Origin: Alteribacter natronophilus
GTDB taxonomy: Bacteria; Bacillota; Bacilli; Bacillales; Salisediminibacteriaceae
DNA: 64,000 nucleotides
Direction: 5' to 3'
Assembly: GCF_006007885.1 (NCBI RefSeq)
Contig: NZ_VCRO01000001.1
Coordinates: 1,240,001-1,304,000, forward strand
Below are positions 8,839 through 17,956 of the stretch, one piece after another; within the stretch, counting starts at the first letter, position 1; every line of letters begins with the position of its first letter. Both the position numbers and the translations under genes were made by a program. Below the pieces are notes generated by a model that saw only the letters and a list, made by a program, of their open reading frames with translations, made no database searches and was not told the DNA's origin.

Positions 8839-9576
8839 TTATTTCCTTCTTTTTTCTGCCTGAAAAAAAATCCGGTCGGTCTGATGAACGGGAGCCTTCT
8901 CTCCAAACTCGGATGAGATCTCAACAATATCGAACCCGCATTCATCGAGAAGAGAAGCATAAACAGACGAATCAAATGTGCGCTGGGTATGTGCTTCATC
9001 CACTCGCTCGTATGTATTATTTTCCCTGCGGATGAAAAAGGTGAGGTCGTGGTTCACACTGTTCTCATATTCCCCCGGAGAAGCGTACCAGATATACGAT
9101 ACGTCCTCCCCGTTTTCCGCGTAAACCTTATAATCAAATTCCGAGTCCACTTTAAAGGAGCTGTGCACATCAAACAGAAGTGTGCCCCCTTCTTTCAGGA
9201 CGCGGGAAAAAGATTCAAATGCTTTCCTGATCTCATCCTCGTCAAGCAGATAATTCATGCCGTCACAGAAAACAGTAACGGCATCCATCTCTGTAAAGCC
9301 GTCAAGCTCCTTCATATTCTGGCTGATAAATGTTATATTCTGACCTTCTTCCACAGCCTTCTGCTGGGCAACTGCCAGCATGTCCGGGGACAGATCCACG
9401 CCGGTTACGCTGTGGCCTGCTTTAGCCATACGCACGGTAAAAGTGCCGGTGCCACAGGCCACATCAAGCAGTTTCGCCCGCTCGGGCAGACGCTCACCTG
9501 CATACCGGGTCCATGAATCGTAGGGGGCATCCTCCATCAGAAGATCGTAGACATAGGCAAAGTGCTTATATACCAT
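8839..9576 (-). CDS. yqeM: Class I SAM-dependent methyltransferase YqeM
   Basis: 245 residues. Has the SAM-binding glycine motif LLDVACGTGTFTVRMA, the acidic loop GVDLSPDM, and the motif III region. Substrate unknown; family members are uncharacterised small-molecule-type methyltransferases. Twelve nucleotides separate it from rsfS, so it is the last gene of the rsfS-yqeK-nadD operon, an arrangement shared with B. subtilis. Confidence 0.9.
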   Translation of the reverse strand: MVYKHFAYVYDLLMEDAPYDSWTRYAGERLPERAKLLDVACGTGTFTVRMAKAGHSVTGVDLSPDMLAVAQQKAVEEGQNITFISQNMKELDGFTEMDAVTVFCDGMNYLLDEDEIRKAFESFSRVLKEGGTLLFDVHSSFKVDSEFDYKVYAENGEDVSYIWYASPGEYENSVNHDLTFFIRRENNTYERVDEAHTQRTFDSSVYASLLDECGFDIVEISSEFGEKAPVHQTDRIFFQAEKRRK

Positions 9577-9588
9577 TTCGCTGCTCCC

Positions 9589-9945
9589 CTACGGATTAAG
9601 CACAGGAGCGAGATCAACTTCAGAAGCATCTGCCCAGAGTTTTTCCAGATTGTAATACGTTCTGTCGTCCTTATGGAAAACATGAACAATAACATCATTC
9701 AGGTCAATCAGAATCCAGCGCGCTTCGTCTGTTCCTTCCATACGTTTCACATCTGCCCCTGATTCCTGCGCCTTGGATTTAATTTCGTGGGCTATCGCTT
9801 CAACCTGCTTAGGTGAGTTACCGTGACAGATAACAAAGTAATCTGCCATCAGCGAAATCCCTTCCATATCCAGTGCTATTATATTTTCCGCCCGCTTGTC
9901 ATCCGCGGCTGTTACAGCAAGGTCCAGTAATTCCTTTGATTTCAT
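9589..9945 (-). CDS. rsfS: Ribosomal silencing factor RsfS
   Basis: 118 residues from ATG at 9945, beginning MKSKELLDLAVTAADDKRAE; AAGGAGG is 13 nt upstream, a long spacing. RsfS (YqeL) binds L14 on the large subunit and blocks subunit joining under starvation. Diagnostic motifs: ADYFVICHGNSPKQVEAIA, DEARWILIDLNDVIVHVF and the ending YYNLEKLWADA. Operon with yqeK and yqeM. Confidence 0.96.
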   Translation of the reverse strand: MKSKELLDLAVTAADDKRAENIIALDMEGISLMADYFVICHGNSPKQVEAIAHEIKSKAQESGADVKRMEGTDEARWILIDLNDVIVHVFHKDDRTYYNLEKLWADASEVDLAPVLNP

Positions 9946-10004
9946 AGGGAAAATAAAGCCTCCTTTTTTATGACGGAAGTCCGTCTGCATGTCTGTTTAT
10001 TTGA

Positions 10005-10580
10005 TCAGTTTTTACGCATAATTTTACCTGCCAGATCATTATAGGCGTGAATTGTGTCCGGGAAAATGAGCTGTCTTCTCCGGACAAGAAATTGTATGGT
10101 GCCTGAAAGAGCCAGGAAACATGCTCTGTCAAGGGAATGTTCAGCCTCCTCCCTGACAGAATCCACTCCGGGAGTGGTTCGCCCCGGTTCTATATAGTCT
10201 GCCAGAAAAATAACTTTTTCAAGCAGTGTCATCCCGGCTTTCCCCGTTGTATGGTACACGATGGCATCGAGAATGTCCGGATCGGTACAGCCGAGCTCGT
10301 TTTTTACATAAACAGCCCCAGCAGGTGCGTGGAGTATCGGCTCCCCGTACTTCGTCCACTCATCGTCCAGCCAGTCGGCTTCCAGTATCACCTGCTTCAT
10401 CCGGTCGGCAGGCCGGTATTTGGCATAATCGTGCAGAACAGCTGCCAGACGGGCATCCTCCCTGCTGACTCCGTACTTTTCAGCAAGTGTTACGGCACTG
10501 TCCCTAACGCGGAGCGTATGCGCATACCTGCTGGGCCTCAGTTCTTTTTCCACGGCTTTCAGTGCATCCTGTTCATTCAT
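10005..10580 (-). CDS. yqeK: YqeK-type HD-domain Ap4A hydrolase
   Basis: 191 residues. HD superfamily metal site with His21, then HD at residues 50-51 in AAVLHDYAKY, and later His/Asp ligands (HAPAGAVYV, FLADYIEPGR). Characterised YqeK proteins are symmetrical diadenosine tetraphosphatases, splitting Ap4A into two ADP. Its start overlaps the end of nadD by 8 bp, implying translational coupling in the nadD-yqeK-rsfS-yqeM operon. Confidence 0.93.
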   Translation of the reverse strand: MNEQDALKAVEKELRPSRYAHTLRVRDSAVTLAEKYGVSREDARLAAVLHDYAKYRPADRMKQVILEADWLDDEWTKYGEPILHAPAGAVYVKNELGCTDPDILDAIVYHTTGKAGMTLLEKVIFLADYIEPGRTTPGVDSVREEAEHSLDRACFLALSGTIQFLVRRRQLIFPDTIHAYNDLAGKIMRKN

Positions 10581-11148
10581 ACAGACCGTGCTCCTTAATA
10601 TAGGATATAACAGGATCAGGAAGCAGGAAGGAATTAAGCCGTTTTTCTTTTATCATGTTTCTGATCTGTGTGGATGAAACATCAAATACGGGCCCCTCCA
10701 GCAGCTCAACCGGATATTCTCTGTCCGGTCTGGATTTATATCCCGGGCGACTAACCCCCGCAAATGATACCAGCTCCAATATACGGTCAATTTCATGCCA
10801 GTCCCCCAGCGTCTCGATGCTGTCCCCGCCAATTATAAAATAAAATCTGCAGTCAGGGTATTTACTGCGAAAATGTTCGAGTGTTTCAACTGTATATGAG
10901 GGACCTTCCCGCTCAAACTCAATTGTACTCATCCGGAAATAAGGACGCATACTGCAGAGGAGCGAGACCATCGACAATCGTTCCTCGTCAGTTGTTTCAC
11001 TCTTTTTTTCCTTGTGCGGCGGCCGCCTGTTCGGCACCCACCACACTTCATCAAGAGATAGACCGTGAAAAGCCGTTTCGGCGATCAGCGCGTGTCCAAG
11101 ATGCGGAGGATCAAAGGTGCCGCCGAAAATCCCGATCCGTCTGCCCAT
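10573..11148 (-). CDS. nadD: Nicotinate-nucleotide adenylyltransferase
   Basis: 191 residues. Transfers AMP from ATP to nicotinate mononucleotide in NAD synthesis. The nucleotidyltransferase signature GTFDPPHLGH is near residue 10, and SSTQIR (the ISSTxIR motif) near the C-terminus. Twelve nucleotides after yhbY and overlapping yqeK by 8 bp; order as in B. subtilis. Confidence 0.97.
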   Translation of the reverse strand: MGRRIGIFGGTFDPPHLGHALIAETAFHGLSLDEVWWVPNRRPPHKEKKSETTDEERLSMVSLLCSMRPYFRMSTIEFEREGPSYTVETLEHFRSKYPDCRFYFIIGGDSIETLGDWHEIDRILELVSFAGVSRPGYKSRPDREYPVELLEGPVFDVSSTQIRNMIKEKRLNSFLLPDPVISYIKEHGLYE

Positions 11149-11160
11149 GCTGTCACATCC

Positions 11161-11454
11161 TTACGGTAGTTCAATCGATTTCTGGTTTTCAGATTCTTTA
11201 TACAGAATAATCGTGTTTCCGATGACCTGAACTTTGTGCGCCCCTGCTCCCTGTGCCAGTTCATCTGCCACCTGGTGCTTGTCTTCAAAGCAGTTCTGCA
11301 GGATGCTCACTTTAATAAGCTCCCGTACTTCGAGCGCTTCTTCAATCTGAGTGATCAGGTTTTCATTCACCCCGCCTTTGCCTACCTGGAAGATTGGCTT
11401 GAGGTGATGCGCCTCGGCGCGAAGAAAACGTTTCTGTTTACCTGTGAGTGTCAT
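11161..11454 (-). CDS. yhbY: YhbY-type CRM-domain RNA-binding protein
   Basis: 97 residues, one CRM domain: starts LTGKQKRFLRAEAHHLKPIF, then the GKGGVNE loop (the GXXG RNA-contact type motif) and GNTIILYK. Homologue of E. coli YhbY and B. subtilis YqeI, associated with large-subunit precursors. Sits between aroE and nadD. Confidence 0.93.
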   Translation of the reverse strand: MTLTGKQKRFLRAEAHHLKPIFQVGKGGVNENLITQIEEALEVRELIKVSILQNCFEDKHQVADELAQGAGAHKVQVIGNTIILYKESENQKSIELP

Positions 11455-11574
11455 GATGCTTCTCCTTTCTGTTCGTGCGTTTCCGCCCTGAACCGGACGT
11501 CTGTTTACAGGTTATTGGGATCTATGAAACCAGCGTCAATTCGCCACTCTGTCCGGCCCGGCATCCTGTCTCAG

Positions 11575-12411
11575 CTATAGCTTCTTTTTCAGTTCTTCCA
11601 CAACCGCTTTTTCCATGGCGATACGCGGTGCCTTTTTTCCGGTCCACATCTCAAGGGCCAGTGCCCCCTGGTTGACGAACATACCAATTCCATTTAGCGT
11701 CTTTGCCCCTCTTTTTTCAGCTTCTGACAGCCACCTGGTCCGCTCCGGGTTATAGATCAGATCACAAACAAGAGCGTTCCTTCTGACCGTCTCAAGGGAC
11801 ATAGGCATGCGGTCAGTGTCGGGAAACATGCCAATGGGTGTTGTATTTACAATCAGGTCAAAACCGGTAAAAGCAGCCTGGGCCATTGTTGCCGGCAGTA
11901 CCCGGACCTCGCACCACTGCCTGCAGCGTTCCGCTATTTCCCTTGCCTTTGAAAGAGTCCGGTTCGTAATGACCAGTTCCTCAACTCCGTGGCGGGCAAA
12001 GGAAACACTTACTGCACGGGCTGCTCCGCCCGCTCCAATAATGAGAACACGTTTGTCCGGAAGATCACCCGTACGTTCAAGGACGGATTCAAGAAACCCC
12101 TGGCCGTCTGTATTATAGCCCGTCAGTTTTCCGTCTTCGTTTACAACCGTGTTTACAGCTCCGATGGCCTGCGCCTCTTCGGATACGTGGTCGAGGTACT
12201 CCATAACAGCCACTTTATGAGGAAGGGTGATATTGATGCCGCGGTACCCTTCACTTCTTACACTTTCTATTCCCTCTTTCAGTTCGTCCGGTGCAATGTC
12301 ATAAGCTTCGTAGCTTCCTTCCAGATTCAGTTCCCTGAGGGCAGCCTGGTGCATAACAGGAGACATGGAGTGGGCTACGGGGTGTCCAAACACGCCCATT
12401 TGCATTTTCAT
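11575..12411 (-). CDS. aroE: Shikimate 5-dehydrogenase
   Basis: 278 residues from ATG at 12411, which gives the family length and the normal start MKMQMGVFGHPVAHSMSP; AAGGAG is about 11 nt upstream. Longer in-frame starts run into yqeH. Reduces 3-dehydroshikimate with NADPH in aromatic amino-acid synthesis. Visible: substrate motif SMSPVMH, catalytic Lys in NITLPHK, Asp in NTDGQGF, NADP-loop GAGGAARA. Position between yqeH and yhbY as in B. subtilis. Confidence 0.96.
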   Translation of the reverse strand: MKMQMGVFGHPVAHSMSPVMHQAALRELNLEGSYEAYDIAPDELKEGIESVRSEGYRGINITLPHKVAVMEYLDHVSEEAQAIGAVNTVVNEDGKLTGYNTDGQGFLESVLERTGDLPDKRVLIIGAGGAARAVSVSFARHGVEELVITNRTLSKAREIAERCRQWCEVRVLPATMAQAAFTGFDLIVNTTPIGMFPDTDRMPMSLETVRRNALVCDLIYNPERTRWLSEAEKRGAKTLNGIGMFVNQGALALEMWTGKKAPRIAMEKAVVEELKKKL

Positions 12412-12431
12412 GGATTCATCCACTCCTTCCA

Positions 12432-13553
12432 TCAGTAAAACGACCGGCGGATTCCTGTCTGTACACCCTCCGGTACACTTGCACGGACCACAGTTCCACT
12501 GCCGTGAACAGTTACCCACCCGAGCCCCGAAAATACGATATCGGTTTTTTCTTCTGAAATCTTGTATTCACGGCCTTTCAGTTCAGGGAAATCCCCTGCA
12601 TTCTCCTTAAAAGGCGGACTCAGCAGTTCTCCGAGATGGCTGCTGTAAAGCTCGTCTGCCGTTGCGGTTTTTGTCCGGTGAACATACAGTTCGTTGCTCA
12701 TATGAACCGTAAAAGACTGCGGTTCACCCTGAATAAAGTCAAACCTCGCAAGACCCCCGAAATAAAGCGTCTGACCTTCATTGAGCTGATAGGTCTTTGT
12801 CTTAATTTCCCTACGGGGAGTAACAGTTTTCAGTTCTTCCGGAGTAAGCAGGTGTGCCATCTGGTGGTGATTGACAATTCCCGGTGTATCGAAGAGGGAC
12901 GAACCGTCATCAAGAGGGATGTCAATCATATCAAGCGTCGTTCCCGGCACGTTGGAGGTTGTTATAAGGAACTCGTCATCGCCGCCAAAATCTTTAATCA
13001 GGCGATTGATAAATGTGGATTTCCCCACATTCGTACAGCCGACGATATAAACATCCCGGCCCTTGCGGTATTTTTCAATAAGATCTGCCGTTTCCATGAC
13101 CCCAGTCCCTTTTTCGGCGCTCATCAGATGAACGTCAACCGGTTTGAGACCATATTCATTTGCCGTTTCCATCATCCACTGCTTAAGCTTCGGATGCTTG
13201 ATTGATTTCGGCAGTACGTCTGATTTATTCCCCACAAGCAGAACCGGGTTTTTACTCACAAACCTGTGGAGCCCCGGTAGCCAGCTTCCATGAAAATCGA
13301 AAATGTCCACGATCTTAACGACGAGAGCATCCTTTGAACCCACTTCGTTAAGGATTTTCAGAAAATCATCATCATTCAGCGGTACATCCTGCACTTCATT
13401 ATAGTGCTTGAGGCGGAAGCAGCGCTGGCAGATGACTACATCACGCTCCAGTGCCTGAGGCGGTGTATAACCCGGCTTTGATTTATTTTCTGTCTGAATG
13501 GTTATTCCGCAGCCCGCACAGATTACCGGGTGCTGTCCTTCTTGTTCTCCCAT
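12432..13553 (-). CDS. yqeH: Ribosome biogenesis GTPase YqeH
   Basis: 373 residues from ATG at 13553, with GAAAGGGG 8 nt upstream; a further in-frame ATG at 13580 lacks a site. Circularly permuted GTPase needed for 30S assembly. N-terminal zinc finger (CAGCG ... CQRCF), then permuted G motifs: G4 (GNKSD), G5 (SAEKG), G1 (GCTNVGKST), G3 (DTPG), and a C-terminal domain. Start overlaps the yqeG end by 31 bp, so the two are coupled. Confidence 0.96.
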   Translation of the reverse strand: MGEQEGQHPVICAGCGITIQTENKSKPGYTPPQALERDVVICQRCFRLKHYNEVQDVPLNDDDFLKILNEVGSKDALVVKIVDIFDFHGSWLPGLHRFVSKNPVLLVGNKSDVLPKSIKHPKLKQWMMETANEYGLKPVDVHLMSAEKGTGVMETADLIEKYRKGRDVYIVGCTNVGKSTFINRLIKDFGGDDEFLITTSNVPGTTLDMIDIPLDDGSSLFDTPGIVNHHQMAHLLTPEELKTVTPRREIKTKTYQLNEGQTLYFGGLARFDFIQGEPQSFTVHMSNELYVHRTKTATADELYSSHLGELLSPPFKENAGDFPELKGREYKISEEKTDIVFSGLGWVTVHGSGTVVRASVPEGVQTGIRRSFY

Positions 13554-14056
13554 TCGATCAGCCCCTTTCGTTTCATCCATCTGAAGACAACCCGTTCCAT
13601 ACGGCGGTTGACTCTTGTAAATACTCCATCGGTCTTTGCAACCGGTACGACGAGGATCGTATGAAATCCACCCCGGTTGCCTCCGAATATATCCGTAAGC
13701 AGCTGGTCACCCACCACAACTGCTTCACTCCGTTTGATTTTCATGATATTACAGGCAGTTTTGAAAGCCCTTGTCAGCGGTTTTTTTGCACTGTGAATGA
13801 ACGTGATTTCGTGGGGATCGGAAAAAGCCTTCACTCTCTTTTCGTTATTGTTTGAAACTACCACAATATCGATTCCCTCGGCTTTTACTTTGCGGAACCA
13901 TTCAATAAGTTCCTCAGTGGCATCAGGCCTGTCCCATTCCACCAGGGTGTTGTCCAGATCGGTAATAATTCCTTTAATGCCTTTTTCCTTTAGTTCCTCT
14001 ATGGATATTTCAAAAATTGAAGGAACATACTGGTCAGGTACAAATCGTTTAATCAC
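13523..14056 (-). CDS. yqeG: YqeG family HAD-type phosphatase
   Basis: 177 residues from GTG at 14056, with GGAGG 7 nt upstream and a start IKRFVPDQYVPSIFEI that matches the family; the longer ORF start at 14122 is not needed. HAD superfamily IIIA: nucleophile motif ITDLDNTLVEWD, Thr/Ser motif VVSNNNEKRV, Lys in SAKKPLTRAF and acidic GDQLLTDIFGGN. Substrate unknown; homologues include mitochondrial phosphatidylglycerophosphatases. First gene of yqeG-yqeH-aroE. Confidence 0.94.
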   Translation of the reverse strand: MIKRFVPDQYVPSIFEISIEELKEKGIKGIITDLDNTLVEWDRPDATEELIEWFRKVKAEGIDIVVVSNNNEKRVKAFSDPHEITFIHSAKKPLTRAFKTACNIMKIKRSEAVVVGDQLLTDIFGGNRGGFHTILVVPVAKTDGVFTRVNRRMERVVFRWMKRKGLIEWENKKDSTR

Positions 14057-14390
14057 GCTAAGCCCTCCATTGTTATAAGGCTGCCCGCTGACAACAGCGG
14101 TGCCTGTTCTTTTCTGTTCCATATGTAAAGCGGTAAGCCGGCAGACTTATGCACTCCAATTCCTGAGACGATGCACCCGGCCAGTTTTTCGCTACCCTTC
14201 ATAATACCCTTATTGTGCCTGTTTTTTCAAACATTCCTTTTAAAATCCGGATAAAGTATCATTTGTCTTTAATAATCGATATTCCTTTTAGATTTACCTG
14301 ATAAACAAAAAGACCTTTTTATAATGAAGGAAAGTGCTTTTTTCAGAATAATTACATATATTTTTCGACATTCTTCCGGATTTAATGAGC

Positions 14391-14489
14391 TGTGGAAAAA
14401 CATACTCACAAAACCCCGTTTATCCTGCGGGGAATCCCCCCTTTTATAAACAGGATATCCACAGTTTATCCACCGTGTTCTGTGGATAT
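14391..14489. promoter_or_regulatory. Cluster of DnaA-box-like sites upstream of sda
   Basis: Four 9-mers resemble TTATCCACA: TGTGGAAAA (14391-14399), ATATCCACA (14455-14463), TTATCCACC (14466-14474) and TGTGGATAT (14481-14489). They lie 110-210 bp before sda, in an AT-rich 540-bp gap. sda transcription is DnaA-controlled in B. subtilis, so the cluster fits replication-linked control here. Confidence 0.65.
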
Positions 14490-14598
14490 CACGAACGGTT
14501 GTTCCTCTGTTTTTTTTCTGTTACTATCAAATCACCACCAGGCGAGCGGACTAACGAATGGCCGGAGGGCCGGATATATCACAGGAGGTGAAGCTGCC

Positions 14599-14766
14599 AT
14601 GAGGCGGCAAGGGGCTATGCGACATCTCACCGATGATCTTCTGATTGAAACCTACTATAAAGCAAGGGAACTGCAGCTGCATGATGATTTCATTTTCCTT
14701 ATTACACAGGAATTAAAACGTCGTGACATAGCAAGTACGTCACGACACCCCGAAAAGCTGCATTAA
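14599..14766 (+). CDS. sda: Sporulation checkpoint protein Sda
   Basis: 55 residues from ATG at 14599, 8 nt after AGGAGGTG; an internal ATG at 14617 would give the usual 49-residue core. Sda is a helical hairpin that binds the histidine kinase KinA and blocks entry into sporulation when replication is disturbed. MRHLTDDLLIETYYKAREL, then DFIFLITQELKRR, aligns with known Sda. Position next to yqeG as in B. subtilis and upstream DnaA boxes support the call. C-terminal tail is longer than in B. subtilis. Confidence 0.92.
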   Translation: MRRQGAMRHLTDDLLIETYYKARELQLHDDFIFLITQELKRRDIASTSRHPEKLH

Positions 14767-14770
14767 TTTT

Positions 14771-14998
14771 TCAGTCCCGGTTTCCTCTTGAACGCTTAAT
14801 GTATTCCCGGGGCTTGAATTTCCATTCGTCCAGCAATGTTCTGTCATCTGCTTCAAGTCCTTCAAAGCGTTCCCGGTCATATTCAAACGCATCGGTCTGC
14901 CGGTCAACAATCGTTTTGGTTGCCTGCAGATGGACAGGAACAGCAGCCAGACAGAGAAGAGTAAATACACTAATGGAAATGAACCATCTTCGCTTCAT
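14771..14998 (-). CDS. Small exported protein of unknown function
   Basis: 75 residues from ATG at 14998, 8 nt after AGGAGTGG. A signal peptide or anchor (MKRRWFISISVFTLLCLAAV) precedes a hydrophilic charged tail rich in Asp, Glu and Arg. Not recognised. Convergent with sda, ending 4 bp from it, so the two 3' ends nearly touch and no separate terminator is seen. Confidence 0.6.
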   Translation of the reverse strand: MKRRWFISISVFTLLCLAAVPVHLQATKTIVDRQTDAFEYDRERFEGLEADDRTLLDEWKFKPREYIKRSRGNRD

Positions 14999-15010
14999 AA
15001 AATAAACCAC

Positions 15011-15446
15011 TCCTAATCTTACTTTTAGGGTGGTATTTTTTTTGGACTCGTATACTTGCTGATGAAAAAAACAGCGGATTCTGCTGTTTCATGGTGATAA
15101 CCGCGTTTCTGTCCAGCTCCTTAAGGGAATTGCTTTACCACACGAAAGCACCATTAACTAATAGTACGGGTAAAGCAGGGATACACTACGATTAAATATC
15201 GGACCAGCAAAGTAAATCCGCCAGCCCAGACCCGTGAACAGCCATTTATACGGGATATGGCCATAAAAAAATCCCGGGACTTAAAAAAGCCATCTGAAAA
15301 GCCCTGAATCCCTTCATAGAGGGATTTAAATGCTAATCTGTTTTCCGCTGCCGTATTCAGAAAAATAAAAATCCAGCTCCTTTAATTTCGGTTTCTTCCT
15401 ATTTAACAAACCGGTGAAAAGTCCGCGGAATCCCTGTGGTTATTGG
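15011..15446. other. Gene-free leader region upstream of mrpA
   Basis: About 430 bp with no supported gene. It contains short hairpins, for example CCCGT/ACGGG around 15225-15258 and TCCCT/AGGGA near 15310-15327, and many A-rich runs. A promoter at its right end would leave only a 60-nt leader; any longer regulatory leader would need an upstream promoter I cannot identify. Confidence 0.4.
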
Positions 15447-15475
15447 ATGCAAGGCTTTTCGTTTTATATTATAAT
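15447..15475 (+). promoter_or_regulatory. Probable mrp operon promoter
   Basis: A consensus -10 TATAAT at 15470-15475 with a weak -35 (ATGCAA at 17 nt, or TTGGAT at 21 nt), about 70 nt before the mrpA start codon. Confidence 0.45.
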
Positions 15476-15544
15476 CTTACGTATGTTTGTAAGGAGCACC
15501 CTGAAACCGCCAGCCCAACTAAGAATAAAGAGGAGGTCTCTCAC

Positions 15545-17956
15545 TTGTCGTTACTGCATTATCTCGTTTTATCACCGTTTATATTAGCGATCTTCATTCC
15601 TTTTTTATATAAATGGTTCCGGAACGTACATACAGGGTGGTTTATCCTGCCTTTACCAGTCATCCTGTTTGGCTATCTGCTCACTTTTGTGACAACCGGA
15701 CAGGGAATGGAAGTTGTCGAGGAAACAGTTCCGTGGGTTCCGTCACTTGGAATCAACTTTACCGTTTATCTTGACGGACTAAGTCTGCTGTTTGCTCTCC
15801 TTATTACGGGAATCGGAGCGCTCGTCGTTTTGTATTCCATCTTCTATATTGCAAACAAAAAGGACGAGCCGCTTAATAACTTCTATGTATATCTGTTAAT
15901 GTTTATGGGTGCCATGCTCGGGGTTGTCCTTACTGATAACCTGATTGTGATTTATGTATTCTGGGAGTTAACCAGTCTGGCTTCATCTCTCTTAATCGCC
16001 TACTGGTTCCATAAGGAAAAGTCACGCTACGGTGCCCAGAAATCAATGCTGATCACAGTTTCGGGCGGATTTGCCATGCTTGCCGGCTTTTCGCTTCTTT
16101 ATGTGATAACAGGCACATTCAGCATCCAGGGCATTATTGAACAAAGTGCCCAGGTCATTGCCAGTCCGCTGGCGGTCCCTGCCATGCTGCTTGTACTTGC
16201 CGGCGCCTTTACCAAATCGGCTCAGTTTCCATTTCACATCTGGCTGCCGGATGCCATGGAGGCCCCGACACCCGTAAGTGCCTATCTTCACTCAGCTACA
16301 ATGGTTAAAGCCGGTATATATCTTGTTGCCCGGTTCACTCCGGTGTTCGGCGGGATGCCGGAATGGTTCTGGATCGTTTCTGCAGCGGGTATTATTACGC
16401 TCACCTGGGGTTCTATTTCTGCTGTAAGGCAGAAAGATCTGAAGGCAATTCTCGCCTTTTCAACAGTCAGTCAGCTGGGACTGATTATGACTCTGCTCGG
16501 GCTCGGTTCTGCTGCTCTTTACTTTGATGTGGCCAATGAGGGACAGTACTACACATTCGCCGTCATGGCAGCCGTCTTTCATCTGATTAACCATGCTACC
16601 TTTAAAGGCGGCCTGTTTATGGCTGTAGGCATCATTGACCATGAAACCGGCACCAGGGACATCCGCAAACTCGGCGGTCTTATGTCTGTAATGCCGATTA
16701 CCTTTACCATAAGTTTAATCGGTCTTGCTTCCATGGCCGGTCTGCCGCCATTTAACGGTTTTCTCAGTAAGGAAATGTTCTTTACCGGCGTACTTGATGC
16801 AACAGAACTTCCGATCTTCAACATGCAGACAGTGGGCCTTATGTTCCCTGTCCTTGCCTGGATCGCGAGTATCTTTACGTTCCTTTACTGTCTGATCATG
16901 CTCATGAAAACCTTCTTCGGCAAATACCAGCCGGAAAAACTTGAAAAAGAAGCACACGAAGCACCGATCGGAATGCTTATTTCTCCAATCATTCTGATCT
17001 CTCTTGTTGTTATTATCGGGTTCTTCCCGAACATTCTGGCCTATACGATTATCGAACCGGTTATGAATTCTATCCTGCCTGGATTTACATTTGAACCAAA
17101 CATCTATCACTGGCACGGATTGAATACAGAGATCTTTATGACTGTAGGGGTCATCCTGTTCGGTTCCCTGATCTTTATGAACCTGAACAGATGGCAGGAA
17201 ACGTATTTCTTCCTGCGGGAGCGAGATCCGCTCAACCAGGTGTATGACAAAGGACTTGACGGGCTGATCACCGGAGCCCAGGGAATTACCAACATCCAGA
17301 TGACAGGACTCCTCCGTGACTACTTTGCCTACATGAGTGTATTCATGGTTGGAGCACTGATGTTCACAATGTTCTGGTTTGACGCATTTACTTTCGATGT
17401 GAACTTCGGAATGATGGGCTCCATAACTCCGTACGCGGTTATTATCATCGTGCTGCTTGCAGTTGTGTCTCTTGCACTGCCGTTTATTCAGCACCGCGTG
17501 TCCGCCATTGCTGTTCTCGGTGTAGTCGGATTCCTTATTGCCCTGCTGTTTGTTAACTTCCGGGCACCTGACCTTGCACTTACACAGCTTCTGGTTGAAA
17601 CAGTTATGGTCGTTCTCTTCCTGCTCTGTTTCTACTTCCTGCCGGAGCTTAAAAGAGGCGACTTTAAACCGAAGTTCCGCTGGTTAAACCTTGTAATCTC
17701 GATTTCTGTCGGGCTTACGGTTTCCCTGATCGGTATAAGTGCCCTTTCCCTTTCACAGACCGACGGCTACGAAAGTATCTCGATGTACTTTATCGAGAAT
17801 ACGTACGAGCTGACAGGCGGCAAAAACATGGTAAACATGATTCTTGATGACTTCCGGGCCCTGGATACAATTCTTGAAGTGCTCGTTCTCGGAATCGCCG
17901 CACTCGGTGTCGTCGCCCTGATCAAACTGCGCTTTAAAGGAGGCGAAGACGTGTGA
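15545..17956 (+). CDS. mrpA: Mrp Na+/H+ antiporter subunit A
   Basis: 803 residues from TTG at 15545, 8 nt after AGGAGG; this gives the normal N-terminus SLLHYLVLSPFILAIFIPF, while the longer ORF start at 15443 overlaps the promoter. MrpA is the largest subunit of the hetero-oligomeric antiporter, homologous to NuoL of complex I. About 20 membrane segments; the proton-channel region includes WELTSLASSLLI, KSAQFPFHIWLPDAMEAPTPVSAYLHSA and KGGLFMAVG; the C-terminal part is MrpB-like. First gene of a seven-gene operon. Confidence 0.97.
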   Translation: MSLLHYLVLSPFILAIFIPFLYKWFRNVHTGWFILPLPVILFGYLLTFVTTGQGMEVVEETVPWVPSLGINFTVYLDGLSLLFALLITGIGALVVLYSIFYIANKKDEPLNNFYVYLLMFMGAMLGVVLTDNLIVIYVFWELTSLASSLLIAYWFHKEKSRYGAQKSMLITVSGGFAMLAGFSLLYVITGTFSIQGIIEQSAQVIASPLAVPAMLLVLAGAFTKSAQFPFHIWLPDAMEAPTPVSAYLHSATMVKAGIYLVARFTPVFGGMPEWFWIVSAAGIITLTWGSISAVRQKDLKAILAFSTVSQLGLIMTLLGLGSAALYFDVANEGQYYTFAVMAAVFHLINHATFKGGLFMAVGIIDHETGTRDIRKLGGLMSVMPITFTISLIGLASMAGLPPFNGFLSKEMFFTGVLDATELPIFNMQTVGLMFPVLAWIASIFTFLYCLIMLMKTFFGKYQPEKLEKEAHEAPIGMLISPIILISLVVIIGFFPNILAYTIIEPVMNSILPGFTFEPNIYHWHGLNTEIFMTVGVILFGSLIFMNLNRWQETYFFLRERDPLNQVYDKGLDGLITGAQGITNIQMTGLLRDYFAYMSVFMVGALMFTMFWFDAFTFDVNFGMMGSITPYAVIIIVLLAVVSLALPFIQHRVSAIAVLGVVGFLIALLFVNFRAPDLALTQLLVETVMVVLFLLCFYFLPELKRGDFKPKFRWLNLVISISVGLTVSLIGISALSLSQTDGYESISMYFIENTYELTGGKNMVNMILDDFRALDTILEVLVLGIAALGVVALIKLRFKGGEDV

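Noticed and set aside
15200-15400. Na+ riboswitch in the mrp leader
   Set aside because: I cannot match a consensus, and the likely promoter lies downstream of this stretch.
16715-17494. Minus-strand open frame of 259 codons
   Set aside because: Shadow of mrpA, which is unmistakable by sequence.
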